The notes below the pieces were generated by a model. The model saw only the letters and a list, made by a program, of their open reading frames with translations. It was not told the origin of the DNA and made no database searches. From Saprolegnia diclina VS20 (Eukaryota; Oomycota; Saprolegniomycetes; Saprolegniales; Saprolegniaceae): a stretch of 64,000 nt of DNA. This document shows, piece after piece, positions 19,839-31,132 of this stretch; the first letter of the stretch is position 1, and each line of letters begins with the position of its first letter. The stretch lies in the NCBI RefSeq assembly GCF_000281045.1, contig NW_008246118.1, positions 129,850 through 193,849 on the forward strand, given 5' to 3'. Position numbers and translations under genes: made by a program.

Positions 19839-20708
19839 GCAAGACATCAGCACGATTACGTTATGAAGGACGCCGGTGTTCCGCATCGCGCCCATTGGTC
19901 AATTATCGCGTGCATGGTGCAAGACCATTGGCTGAAATCAGAAATAGTCGCCTTTCTCGCCGTGGTCGCGGCCTGCTTGAACAACGACGTCGACGACGAC
20001 GCTAGTCCACGCGCCCAGTCATCCGACCGGCGCACGTCGCAGCGAACGAGGCCGTCGACCAGGCATTCCCGTGTCTCTGGCTCGCTTTTGATGTTTTCTA
20101 TGATTGAGACAGCTTTGATAAAGTGCCGAGACAGGCGTGTTGACGGAAACGGCAAGGTGGGCACGAGGTTGAGTCACGACCTCGCCGTGTACTGTGTCGC
20201 ACACGCTGCCCACTGAACGATGGCGCGTGCGACGCGCAGGAACGCATCGCAGCAGCGACGGGAGCAGCGCTCGCTACGGTTGCCACGGCCTCGTCGACCA
20301 TCAACTGGCCGCGACGTCCGCGGCGAAGAAAAGGTCCAGCGCAGCGCTCCAGCGGGGCGATGCCTCTGTTCCTTCACAGCGCTTGCATGATACATCGGCG
20401 ATCTCGCCAAGGACCAGAGCGGGTCGATCGCCCGTGCTCCACAAGCAACGTAGCGGGCGCCGCTTGTTGCACTTCTTTCGTGACGATGGCAATTAGGGAT
20501 TAGGGGACGACTGCAAACACAACCCTCGAGCACTCTGAAGACTGGTAAGAGGATTTGGCTACGAGAATCAAGCCCACCAACACGGCAGCATCTTCAGCGC
20601 ATCAAGAAGGACCACCAGGAGGCCAGAGGTCGCTCGCAACACACGTCCAATGTACGAAAGGTGCGCCAAGGATGGCCGCAATAAGATTAGAGTACAGGAT
20701 AAGAAATT
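19839..20708. other. intergenic region upstream of M96-type gene
   Basis: About 870 nt without a supported gene, lying between the 5' end of the M96-type gene and the 3' end of the NADPH oxidase. An ATTGGCTGAAA element (19927-19937) lies about 90 nt upstream of the M96-type ATG. Nothing else recognisable was seen. Confidence 0.4.
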
Positions 20709-23255
20709 CTAGGCAAACTTTTCCGAGTGGTAGTCGAAGTACGTGCCGCCGGTCTCGGGCTCGCTCGAGTATTTGTGGCACATGTCGCCGAGGACCTTGT
20801 CGAGCGCGTGGGGGCCGCAGAAGAAGACGCCAACCTCCTCGCCCTTGTGCTTGCGGCGCAGATCACGGAAGATGGCGTCCCAGTCGGGTCGTCCAAAGTG
20901 CGTCATCTGCTTGGACTTCATGCCAGAGATGACGTCCGTGCCGGTTTCCTTGTGCATGAAGCTTTGAAACATCTTGAGCGGCGCCGCACGCTGGTCATCG
21001 CTCTTGAGCGTACTCAAGTACTGGTGGATCTCGATGATGTTGTCGCGGTCCATGCGCGCAATGTCGTTCATCGTCTCTTGGAACCAGCCGAGCGACTCTT
21101 GGCCGCGCGTCGTCCAGTGAAAGTACATTTTCTGAATCTTGAACGACGACGGGTGGCGGACGCAGTGGCAGTTGCGGCACTTGTAGTCGTCCCAGAGGTG
21201 CACGACGTCCTTGAGAATCGACGCGAACGGCGTCACGCCAATGCCTCCGCCAATCATGACGATCGTCTTGAACCGGTGGTAGTCTTGGGTGGGAGCGCCG
21301 ACCGGCCCGTCGACGTACACGCTCGGATACGCCTTGGTGATCGCCGCCTTCTTGACGAGCTCGTGCAGCGCATGCGTCCAGTCGCCAGCGTCGCGAATGT
21401 GCACGCCGAGGTACTGGTCGCCCGGCGCCGACGAGATCGTAAACGGGTGCCACTCAAAGCCCGAGATGGTCGGCACGTTGAGGAAGATGTACATGCCGGG
21501 GCGGTACACGAAGCGCTTTGGCTTCTCAATGTACAAGGCGACCGTCCCGTCGTACATTTGCGCGCGCATGATCTTGAGCGGGACGGTGAAGAGCTTGGTG
21601 TACCGGAGCCGGCGCTCAACGAGGTAGATGAGGAAGGGCGGGAGGATCCAGTACTCGGCCTGGGCCTTGGAGAGCCACGACGTCGCACCGTGGAAGCAGC
21701 CAATGACGAGGAACGGTAAGAAGAGCATGTGCGAATACCAAAAAAGGTTGAACTTGCCTTGACGGAACCGGGGAATCGCGGCCAGCGGGAACGCCACGAG
21801 CGTGATCAAGAGCAGCACGACGCCCGTGAGCACCGGGAGCTGGACGAGCATGGTCGAGAAGGGCGGTAGCGTCCCGTTCGCAAAGAGGCTGCAGTTGCGC
21901 TGAACGAAGATCGACCGCGCAATCTCATCGGGCGTCGCGACAAGGTACAACATGATCTCGTTGGAGACGTGGGCGCCTGTGTGGACGAGGCCTGCGACGA
22001 GCAGCACCGAGCCCGTGATCTTGTGGAACGCAATGTTGTCGTCGAACGGGATGAGCTGCCAGAGGAGCGACGACCGCTTCATGACTTGGATGATGCTGCG
22101 GCACATGGGCAGCAGCACGAAGAGGAAGTTGAGCATGACGACTTGGGCGCAGCCGCGGGCGATCTGGAGGCCGTACCCGAGCGCCGGGTCAAACTTGTAG
22201 GCCGACCATTTGGCCACAAACGCGATTGCGTTCAAAAGAAAGTACAACATGAGCCAGAGAATGCGCAGCGAGTGCTTTTCCCAGATCGGCGCCAAGCCCG
22301 TCCGAGGCATGGGCACGACGTTGGTGCCGTAGGCCGCGACCTCGTCGTCGGCGTCAGCGTCGTTGGCGGCTTGGAGCAGCGGGAGAAAGACTGCGCGGAA
22401 CTGGTCGTAGCCCATGATGTCGTCGACGGCGTTGGCCTTCTCAAAGAGAACGCGCGCCATTTCGCTAAAGTTGGCACCGACCGCGTGGAGCTTGAACTGC
22501 GCAAAGTTGGCTTCGAGGAGGCGCGCGACCTGCGGCTGTGTGATGGCCTCCGTGTGGCCCGGATCAAAGAGCTCGAAAATGAACCGCAGCTTCTCTTCGA
22601 GGTCGAGGTCGAGCTCCATACAGGCGTCGACGAGCAGCGCCTTGGTGTCGATCGTGTCGACGCTTTCCATCATGGACACGTCGTCGTCGTCTTCCGTGTT
22701 TTGCATGGTCGCCATGTAGTCGTGGTAGCCAACGTCAAAGGTCGCTGTGAACGTCGCGCGGTCGACCATGCCGTTCTTGTCGGCGATGCCATTGAGCACG
22801 TCCTTCAGCGCCTGCAGCTTGTAGCGCGGGTCGGCCGGCGCCGCGTTCGTGCCACGCGCGCTGTCAAAGATGTTGCTCGACCGGTCTTCCATCATGGGCG
22901 TGCGCAAGGCGTCGCCGCCCCGCGTCGACGACATCTCGCTCATCGATGGCATGTACGACGACGCCATCGAGATGCGCGAGAGGCGCGTCGCGACCGCCGA
23001 CGACCGCAGCATCATGTCAACCTTGGAGCTGCGATGGCCTTTCCGGTGCAAGCTCACGCGGGCCTCGGGCCCGCCGATCGTGACCACGTTGTACTCGGGC
23101 GTTGTGAGGTGCGTATACGTGTGGTGGGCCGTCACGGGCCGCGGCTCCTTAACCTCGTCCTCGCCGATGAAGGAGAGGACGTTGGCGCCCTGGCGTGGCG
23201 GAGCCTGCATTATGAAGAATGGCCGGCGAGGAGGCAGCGTCGGCTCTGGGCGCAT
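20709..23255 (-). CDS. EF-hand NADPH oxidase (NOX5/RBOH-like ferric reductase superfamily)
   Basis: Single exon; the first ATG in frame is at 23255 (848 residues). The frame runs further upstream but without an ATG. Transfers electrons from NADPH across the membrane to oxygen, making superoxide. Order: disordered N-terminus; EF-hand-like helices (KLRFIFELFDPGHTEAI); a ferric-reductase membrane domain with paired haem histidines (FHKITGSVLLVAGLVHTGAH and the later FWYSHMLFLPFLVIGCFHG); FAD-binding HPFTISSAPGDQ; NADPH-binding GGGIGVTPFASIL; and a C-terminal FFCGPHALDKVL with final FDYHSEKFA, typical of the NOX tail. The EF loops lack several canonical acidic positions, so calcium control may be weak. 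Confidence 0.92.
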   Translation of the reverse strand: MRPEPTLPPRRPFFIMQAPPRQGANVLSFIGEDEVKEPRPVTAHHTYTHLTTPEYNVVTIGGPEARVSLHRKGHRSSKVDMMLRSSAVATRLSRISMASSYMPSMSEMSSTRGGDALRTPMMEDRSSNIFDSARGTNAAPADPRYKLQALKDVLNGIADKNGMVDRATFTATFDVGYHDYMATMQNTEDDDDVSMMESVDTIDTKALLVDACMELDLDLEEKLRFIFELFDPGHTEAITQPQVARLLEANFAQFKLHAVGANFSEMARVLFEKANAVDDIMGYDQFRAVFLPLLQAANDADADDEVAAYGTNVVPMPRTGLAPIWEKHSLRILWLMLYFLLNAIAFVAKWSAYKFDPALGYGLQIARGCAQVVMLNFLFVLLPMCRSIIQVMKRSSLLWQLIPFDDNIAFHKITGSVLLVAGLVHTGAHVSNEIMLYLVATPDEIARSIFVQRNCSLFANGTLPPFSTMLVQLPVLTGVVLLLITLVAFPLAAIPRFRQGKFNLFWYSHMLFLPFLVIGCFHGATSWLSKAQAEYWILPPFLIYLVERRLRYTKLFTVPLKIMRAQMYDGTVALYIEKPKRFVYRPGMYIFLNVPTISGFEWHPFTISSAPGDQYLGVHIRDAGDWTHALHELVKKAAITKAYPSVYVDGPVGAPTQDYHRFKTIVMIGGGIGVTPFASILKDVVHLWDDYKCRNCHCVRHPSSFKIQKMYFHWTTRGQESLGWFQETMNDIARMDRDNIIEIHQYLSTLKSDDQRAAPLKMFQSFMHKETGTDVISGMKSKQMTHFGRPDWDAIFRDLRRKHKGEEVGVFFCGPHALDKVLGDMCHKYSSEPETGGTYFDYHSEKFA

Positions 23256-24728
23256 GGTTCTGCTGCCCGTGTCTCGCTGATATTTCAGGCCCGACTCTCC
23301 CTCCAAATGCGATTGTCGCCGTTGTACATACGGACTGGCTCTACGAATATTGGGAATATGGGCCAATATTCAATAAATGCGTCGTGTTGTAAGGGAGTCT
23401 CTCGGCGGCGGCTGTTACGTTCCCGTGATCATGCTGGCAAAGTCGACCGTGGGACAGGACGAATGGAAGGCATTACATCTACCAACCTCTCGGCGCGGTG
23501 ACGCGGCAACCGCCCAAGTGGAGACCGGAGGGACATGGCCTCCATCCCAATCAACCGAGCACGTGGCGTTCCACGCTCGCGCCGCAAGGAAAAGAGCAAA
23601 TGCATCGAACGAGCAGTGTAAAGAGACGAGGTGGACGCATGAGGTTGACAGCATTCGCTTCATGGACGCGGCGGGAGATTGGCGGAAGTGATGTGTATAT
23701 GCCATCGATCAGCGTGGCGACCGTCGGGCAAGGCTATCACGGGCAAGCCCCGAGGATCGGCGACCTGAACGACATGCTGCTCGTGGACTGAACGAAGCGC
23801 CGAGCAATGTGCCATTCGAAGGCCGTTGGCTTCAATCGCAGCACGCCCAGTGAGAATGACATTACGCACACGTCGTGTCGTTGGGAGAGTAGCGACTAAC
23901 TAGCTGACTAATGTAAGCGAATGTAGAGAAAGATGCGACTCGCACAGCCGATCTGGTCGAGCCTTCCATTCGAGATGGCCAAGGGTTGGTGGCTCTAGTT
24001 GTTAGCGCGGTCCTGTGGTGGGCTGATGAAACAAGGGGTCCTTACGATGTCCTACGGTGCACGGCAACCGCTTATGGACGCGCATATTACGTCGTCGACA
24101 CGTGTGGGACGATGACTGGACCGTGCTTGTACATGTACGAGCCAATCACGCGTTGGCAAGTTTGCTGTGAGGGGCATCATCTGAAAATCTGGATGGCAAA
24201 TTCAAGGAGTTTTAGTAGACAACTTGTGCACGGTAGCGACAATTTTCGCACACGTGATCATCGCCAGGTTGTTCTAATAATTCGAGATGATGGCTATCCA
24301 TGGTAACCATCCATTATGGCGTGGACTGTACCTCGTAGGAAGGACACATTTGGACGCGTTGGCTTCTGGACGCAGTCGCGTCTTTCACACCCCGCGTGTC
24401 TTTTCGCGTGTCACGCTGACTCTGCCGGCGAGATCTGCGCGTGAGCCAGTGCCATCTCAGCAGTCCGCGCTTCAGCTGGATGCTCAAGCTGGATACTTGT
24501 CCCGCCACGTTCTGAAAGCCTCGGTCCGCAAGGCTGACGCCGAATGCCCTCTAGTCTGTCGTTTAGTAGGTATTTAGTACATTCCCATCCACACCGAGTG
24601 CCTTGTATTGGACTTGCAGCCGTGACTTTGCACTTCCAAGGACTCGACCGCGTCTCGTGGTGCCACGTCATAACGGCCGGAACGCTATCTTTGGCGCGTT
24701 TTCCAGCTCGGAGCTATCGCGTCGGACG
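23256..24728. other. intergenic region between divergent NADPH oxidase and multi-PH genes
   Basis: About 1.5 kb with no credible gene; codon bias falls away on both sides. A CCAAT pentamer (GGGCCAATATTC, near 23351) lies about 100 nt upstream of the oxidase ATG. No repeats or mobile-element features were recognised. Confidence 0.4.
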
Positions 24729-27700
24729 ATGCGCGACGACTTTTACTCGGGCTTTCTACTCCGCGGCCATGCACCGCGCGCCAAGTCGACCAAGGATATC
24801 AACGCGCAGTACAACGACCCGTCGCTCCTCGAGATGCTCGGCGTCAAGTTTGCGGCGCCATCGGCCCCCGAACTGCACTTGGCGCCGATGCGGCTCTTCT
24901 TTGTGCTAACGCCATCTCGGATGGACTACTACCTCGTGGACCCGCGCCCCAAGTTTAAACTCCCGATCAGCGGGTCGTTTGCATTCAACCGGTCAACCGA
25001 GGTCGCACTGTGCAGCGAAATGTGGCCTGGCCTGCCGCCCCACACGTTTTGCATCACGTACAACGCTCCTTAATGTCTCCATTATCCTGCATCGCGCATA
25101 GGACCGACGGGCAGAGCTTGGTGCTCACGGCCAAGAGCCACGCCGACATGAGCGCTTGGCTCACGCATCTTCAGGCGACGCTCGCGCAGTTTCCGTTTGT
25201 GCTGCGCAGCATTTTGCTGAAAAAGTCGGACAAGTACCCGTGGAAGCCGTGGACGAAGCGCCACGTGGAGCTCGGCGAGACGTGTGTAAGCTACGCCACC
25301 GCAGCGCCGGGCGCGAAATTCGTGCGCAATCACGTTCGCCTGACTGCGCACGCGTACTTGCAGGACCTCCCGCCGACCAAAGTGCACGCCTTTGTCTTTG
25401 GGATCGCGACGGCCCACACGACGCTGACGTTCGCTGCCGAGACCGACGAAGAGAAGCAGCAGTGGATGACCGAGCTCGAAGTGCGCATCTTGCGCCACAA
25501 GGTTCTCCAGCACCGGCACCTAAAGGCATCCGAGTTTGCCGGCTACGTGGTCGGACAAGTTGTCTCGCGTTGCAAAACCAACCAACTAAACATGTAGGAC
25601 GTGCGCAGCGCCGCGACCAAACACTGGCGTCGACTCTACTGTACGCTGCAGAACGGCGTCGTCATCCTCAAGGCGAATGAGAAACGTATGGGCGCCAAGA
25701 GCAAGATCTACCTCGAGATGATCCTCAAGGTCCTGCCGTCGACACCGACGGCCCGCGCTCATGCTTTTACGATCCAGCGGTAAACAACCACATATTGTCT
25801 ATCGTACATTGACTGAATGCAAAAATTAGATTTGGTGCGCCCGACGTGTACGTCGCAGCATTCAGCGCGACCGAGAAGGACACGTGGCTTCGGCGCTTGG
25901 CAACGGCGCGGTCCGACGCCAAAGACGCGCCGTCTTTGGCGTTTGAGCGCGACATACACGCGCTGCTGCAGACAACGGGGTACGTGCACGTGACGGTGCA
26001 CGCCCACGAGCGCCTCGAGCTCCTGCTCGAGCAGTGGCACGAGCGCATCGTCACCTGCAACACCTTGGACCACGTGCCCCGGGGCAGGTACATTCAAGTG
26101 CAGTTTGTCCTGCGGGCTGTTATCAAACGATGCAACATAGTGTCCTCGTGCGGCTCAAGGACGAGAGCGGCAAGCACCAAGCGTTCGATGTCATGTGGCA
26201 TGCGCTGCGCACCAAGTCCCGGCCTGTGAAGCTCACGTTCCGCGTGCCGATTTGCAAAGACGGTATTTTGCGCGTCCATACATCGACGCCCGTCTCGGTA
26301 CTGCATCTCGTCGGAGAACGCGTAGCAATATTCTACAATGTAGCAATGGGTGCCCCGGCGCTGCCGCGTCGCCGACGGCAACTGGACTGTCGACGCGCTC
26401 GCGCCAGCCGACGCTTCGTCGTTACCGCTGATCGCGTGGCCGCTCCGCGCATGTTCCGTCAACTTGGTTCACGACTACAATGCTCATTTCGAGGACGACG
26501 TGCCCAACTGCTTTTACATCGAGTACACGCCCTTGCCACCGACTCGTGCGCTCGTCGCGGGGGCGCCGACGGCGCTGCCGTCAACGACGCTGCTCGTGAG
26601 CGCCGCGTCCGCCGCCGACTGTGTGCTCTGGCTCGCGATTCTGCGCTTGGAGATCGGCATTGCGCGCGGTGACCCGACGCTAACACCGTCGGCTCCGACG
26701 CGCACGGAGCGCCGGCGACAGTCGCTGCTTGACCAGACCAAGAAGGTCGCCGAGCTGCTCTATGGCGTGGACCACCGACCCAAGGTGCCCGAGCGGGCAT
26801 CGACCGAGTCGCTCCCACCACCAGCGCCAACTGAGCCCGAGGTTGACACGAGCGGGCGCGGCAAAGCTGGCTCGGACAATGAGGACGACGACGACGACGA
26901 TGACGACGATGGTCCCAGCCTCGGGGAGAAGGTCGCGCGCGCCTTGGTCACCGTGCCTCTCCAGTACATGGCTGAAACCAAAGAGAAGATGACGGAGCTT
27001 CTGGCGACAAGGCTGGCTGCCAAGAAGGCCCAGCTCTTGGCAACGCAAGAGGTCCAGGACCTCGTCGCGTTTTCGCACAAGGTGCAAGTTCGCGTCGCGC
27101 CGCTCGCCAAGTCGGTGCGGCAGCAGTCCCGCCGCGTCTCGCGCTCGTGTGTGCGTCAACTGGTGGAGCTCAAGGACGCGATGCGCGTGCCAGACCCGAC
27201 GACCAACCCGCGCTTTGATGGGACGAAGCGGTACCTTCAAGCCTCGGTGCGGGGCACGTCGGCAAAGCACATTGAAGCGTCGACACGCAAGAAGACGGAC
27301 CGCTTCGAAGCGGCCCAAGTGGTCATTCAACAGTTTCTCCAACAGACAACCTGCGGCGAGCCCACGACGCCAGGAACCAACGCCGTGAGTGAGAGCGCGC
27401 CGCTTGCGATGGAGACAGCGCGTCGGTTCTTTGACCAAGTCGCGAGCCAGCACGGCAAGGTGCGAGGACTCGGTGGCGAATACAATGTAACGCGAATGTA
27501 GGATAAAGCGCCGTACTTGCAGCTCTTGGACCTCCTCCGACTGCTCTGTGGTCGCGCCTCGACGCCGACAAGCGCTGTCGACTCGTTTGAAGCCGAGATC
27601 GACCGGCTCGAGAGCGTGCACGAGATCACGTACTCGCTCCCAAAGCTCCGGTTCCTGCAGATCGCGACCGAGACCATCCGAGACCCCGAGCTCATCGACA

Positions 27701-27741
27701 CCATCGAGTGGTACGCCCGAGGTCACATGCTCTACATGTAA
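24729..27741 (+). CDS. multi-PH-domain protein
   Basis: Seven exons (24729-25057, 25102-25558, 25598-25779, 25830-26087, 26141-26297, 26344-27459, 27502-27741) encode 912 residues. Three PH domains in tandem can be followed: one from YSGFLLRG to DMSAWLTHLQ; one from LRSILLKKSDKYPWKPWTKRHVEL to EKQQWMTELE; one from FAGYVVGQDVRS...KHWRRLYCTLQNG to EKDTWLRRLATA. A fourth PH-like C-terminal helix appears at ADCVLWLAILRLEIG. The rest is charged: an aspartate run (codons near 26884-26912), a helical stretch LLATRLAAKKAQLLATQEV, and a helical C-terminus. It likely binds phosphoinositides as a scaffold. Introns are 39-53 nt; the junction KDGILRVHTSTPVS|QWVPRR was chosen because it alone keeps phase. 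Confidence 0.75.
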
Positions 27742-28211
27742 AAGCAGACGTGAATCAGACGTTGGAGTCTACTTGAAATATGGGAATCTTCTCCAACCCT
27801 TTTCAATGCAGAGACGACCGTCATCGACTTCTGCCCTCGCTCAGGCCAAGAAGCAAGTAGCAGCCTATATCTTTGCCGACTCCAAAATGATTTCTTTACA
27901 GCAGGATATAGGAGCATCCACGTATACTGAGACCCGGTCTCACACCACTGGTGATGAGCTGTCAAATCGACTAGGGCTTGGGGACGGGTGAGGTGGAGTC
28001 TTTGGAGTGTGCAACTGGAAGGCTCCTCCGTGCCGCAAGCCAACGCAGTGGTGCACTAGACGCCGACTTGGTCCTGGTTACCTGCGCTAGCATCGTCACG
28101 TGGTGGTGGCGGCGACAGCACTCACTGTCGACGAAATTCCTCTTGCAGTTTGTATGGCCAACGACGTTACCACGTTAAGTTCGAGATCATTTGATAAGTT
28201 CGATTGCTGCC
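27742..28211. other. intergenic region upstream of SDS22
   Basis: About 470 nt with no supported gene or recognisable element between two same-strand genes. Confidence 0.35.
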
Positions 28212-29520
28212 ATGAGCTCGACGCCGGAGACAAGCGCGTTGGCTGTGGCGCCGCCAGCCCCGCGCGTGGCGCGCGTCGTGGAAGAGACGATCCCCAAGCC
28301 GGTTGAGGCGCACGACGAGAGCGAGACGAAGGAGCTACCGCTGACAGAGTGCGTCGAGTTCCGGCCCGACGACGAGGTGCGCTGCCATTCTCGCGCATCG
28401 CTGCTTGCTCATGGCACCGCGGATAGGAGATCTACCATGTGGGCACGGCCGGCCTCAAGGCGCGCGTGCTCGACGGTCTCGAGGCCATGGTCCAGCTGCG
28501 CGTACGCAGCGTCGGCTTGCGTGCGTCGACGTCATGTTGTCGTAGGAGCTGCACGTGCGGTCCAACTTGCTCTACAAGATGACGGGCATCGAGTCGCTCG
28601 TGAACCTCACGCATCTCGAGCTGTACGACAACCAGATCAAGAAGATGGTGGGTCTCGAGAAGCTCGTCAAGTTGCGCGGTACGACGACCTTTGCACCTGA
28701 CCTCGATCGTCACCAGGCATCTGGCCTCATAGTGCTCGACCTCTCGTTCAACGAGATCCGGTCCATCCCCGACCTTAGCCACTTGACGCAGCTGGAGGAG
28801 CTGTACGTGGCCAACAACAAGCTCACGCACATCACCGGCATTGCCAACCTGCGCACGCTCGTCAAGCTCGACCTCGGCGCCAACCGCATCCGCACGATCG
28901 AAGGCCTCGAGGGCCTCGAGAACCTCGAGCAGCTCTGGCTCGGAAAGAACAAGATCACGGCGATTCAGGTACACGAGCACGGACGCGTCTGCTGCTGATC
29001 GGGACGTAGGGCCTCGATGCGCTCGCCAAGCTCCGCGTCATGAGCATCCAGAGCAACCGGCTGCTCGCGATCGACAACTTGAGCGCCAACGTCGCTCTCG
29101 AAGAGCTCTATCTGAGCCACAATGGTATCGAGGCGCTCGCGAACCTTGGTCATCTCGTACGCATCTTTGCTGTCATGCGATGCCACAGAGCACTGCGTAG
29201 ACCAAGCTCACGATCCTCGACGTGGGCGCCAACCGCATCAAGAGCATCCCGCCCATGGGTGCGAACGTGGCCCTCGAAGACCTCTGGCTCAACGACAACG
29301 AGATCAGCTCGTTTGACGACATTCAGCACTTGGCGTCCAACTCCAAGCTCGAGACACTCTACCTCGAGCGCAACCCGCTCGCATCGTACGACCTACGACG
29401 CGCCGTCGGACTCGACACGAGAGTATGCGTAGGGACTTTGAGTACCGTCTCAAGATCCAAGGTGCGCTCGCCAGTGTGCAGCAAATCGACGCGACGCCGG
29501 TGGTGCGCCGCCAAGGGTGA
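28212..29520 (+). CDS. SDS22, protein phosphatase 1 regulatory subunit 7 (leucine-rich repeats)
   Basis: Seven exons (28212-28376, 28427-28501, 28546-28678, 28733-28968, 29010-29156, 29201-29385, 29433-29520) give 342 residues. After an acidic N-terminus come about ten SDS22-type 22-residue LRRs, for example LTHLELYDNQIKKMVGLEKL, LVKLDLGANRIRTIEGLEGL, LEQLWLGKNKITAIQGLDAL and LEDLWLNDNEISSFDDIQHL. The end LETLYLERNPLASDFEYRLK, then VQQIDATPV, is the SDS22 LRR cap. It binds and stabilises PP1 catalytic subunit, affecting mitosis and PP1 biogenesis. Introns are regularly placed near repeat boundaries; the 54-nt intron 28679-28732 is stop-free and in frame. Confidence 0.93.
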
Positions 29521-29790
29521 TCGAAGTGGCGACATCAACCAAGGGGATAAGACACCATTCTTAGTACATGTCCTTGCCATTACGCAGTATTCGATGCAGT
29601 TGGTTGCATGTATATAGTAGAGAGATCGTCGTACCATGATGGGGTACTTTGCTCTTCTTGCGCTTCGTCCAAGCGAGCGCAGCGAATGTGCAAAGTGGTG
29701 GAGGCGGTACATGGACTGTACCGTTTGATTTCGTATTTTTGAAAAAGACGGTATATATACAGCCATTAAACGGAATTTTGAATTGGCACA

Positions 29791-30893
29791 ATGGAGCTAA
29801 AACGGCTGACGACCACCGTCGACGATGCCGAGGTGCGCCTGCGGGACCTCGTGGCCTCGCGGACGACAGCGGACGCCGCCGAAGAGGCCCGCGTTGCCCA
29901 ACGCGCTGCACTCCATGCGCTGCTACGCCTTCTTGACGACGACATTGGTATCAAGATGGACAAGTTTATGGAGCGGCTGGCGTGGGCCGACCCAGTGACA
30001 AACGAGCCACGGTACGGCCCGGTCATGCAAGACAAGGTCGCCGCACGAGCATGTTTCGATCGGTCCTCTGATGTCGGCGTTAGATCCGAGCAGTGCATGC
30101 GCGCGTCGAAGCGCTACGCGGGCAACTGGTCGAGATCCGCGACGACGTCGAGACCGATGGCGTCGCGATGGCCGAGCGCCTCGAGCAGCGCCGCCTCGAC
30201 GAGCAGCGCCGCGCCGACGAGGCAGCTCGCGAAGCCCTCGACGCTGCGGCGAAGGCGGCTGCGCTCGCCCACGAGGCCGAACAAGAGCGCATCCAAGCCG
30301 AGGCTGCGGCCAAGGCGCGCGAGGTCGAGCGCCTCGCGATCGCTGCTCAAAAGGTTCGCGACGAGCGCGCGCGCAAGGCGGCCGAGGAGGAGGCGCGGAT
30401 CGAAGCGGAGCGGGCGGCGCTTGCCGCGCTGCAGAAGCGCGTTGTCGTCGGTCTCGACGGTCTCACGCCTGCGTTGGCGACGCTGCATGCCCACATTCGG
30501 GAGCTGCCGAACGCGAGTGCACAATGGCGCCAGACGCTAAGCACGCTGCATGTGTTTCTCCAGCACATTTGCAGCGCGCCGGACAATGCTGTGTTTCGCC
30601 AGATCAAAGAGTCGAACCCGTTCTTCATGGCCGACGTCGGGCAGTTTCCTGGCGGCCGCGACGCGCTCCTTGCGATGGGCTTTGCCCTCGTCCAGCAAGA
30701 CGGTGTCGGCGTCTACCTCATGGAAGTACGCAGCACAACGACTATGGACGCGGCTATAACTACTCGTGACTAGGAGCCCGACCTCGCTGCCGACATGGAC
30801 AAGTGGAGCGACTGGTTTGATGCACTCAAGAGCATGCGCGACTTTGTCGAGACTTTGCTAGCGCAGCCGCTCCCGTCGGTATTTCCATACTAA
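29791..30893 (+). CDS. coiled-coil protein with C-terminal PUB (PUG) domain
   Basis: Exons 29791-30036, 30084-30725 and 30774-30893 give 335 residues. Residues about 1-215 are helical and charged, with Ala/Glu/Arg repeats such as RRADEAAREALDAAAKAAALAHEAE. The C-terminal FLQHICSAPDNAVFRQIKESNPFF...PGGRDALLAMGFAL...LMEEPD matches a PUB domain, the helical module of PNGase, UBXD1 and HOIP that binds the C-terminal tail of p97/CDC48. A role with CDC48 in ubiquitin-dependent turnover is an inference. The donor at 30037 (GTCGCC) rather than the earlier GTACGG was chosen because only it keeps phase. The last seven codons and the stop lie inside the first copy of a 39-bp tandem repeat. Confidence 0.75.
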
Positions 30894-30950
30894 TATGTTG
30901 CTCCAGTCGGTCCGTCGGTATTTCCGTACTAATATGTTGCTCCAGTCGGT
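30873..30950. repeat. 39-bp tandem duplication overlapping the PUB gene stop
   Basis: Two adjacent 39-nt copies (30873-30911 and 30912-30950) begin CCGTCGGTATTTCC and end GCTCCAGTCGGT. They differ at one base (CCATAC versus CCGTAC). The first copy encodes the last residues and stop codon of the PUB-domain protein, so the duplication affects its 3' end. On the minus strand the repeat end, followed by GGTTCGATACC, looks like part of a tRNA T-arm, but no full cloverleaf could be drawn. Confidence 0.85.
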
Positions 30951-31132
30951 ATCGAACCACGGGCTGATCGGCTTCACGCGACTGACGCAGTCGAGAGGTT
31001 CGAAGGACAAGTGCGAGCTCGGCTGCCAAGGGTAGAGCCGTATTGGCTTGGTTCCACCACGCAGCACACGGTCACATGTGCTCCCCGAATGGGTATACCA
31101 AGCATTTTGCACACAACGAGTCGGACCTTAGC

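Noticed and set aside
21969-23501. 510-codon open frame antisense to the NADPH oxidase
   Set aside because: Same explanation: strong codon bias in the sense gene leaves the antisense frame open. Composition (Arg/Val/Asp-rich) is that of a shadow.
26880-26915. GAC-type trinucleotide run in the multi-PH gene as a microsatellite expansion
   Set aside because: Codons are mixed GAC/GAT and encode an acidic linker; too short and mixed to call a repeat locus.
30950-31040. Possible tRNA on the minus strand (GGTTCGATACC T-loop-like sequence and a CGACTG-CGT-CAGTCG hairpin)
   Set aside because: No acceptor stem, D arm and anticodon arm could be placed together at normal spacing; the T stem has two mismatches. 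Only a tRNA-like fragment at best.
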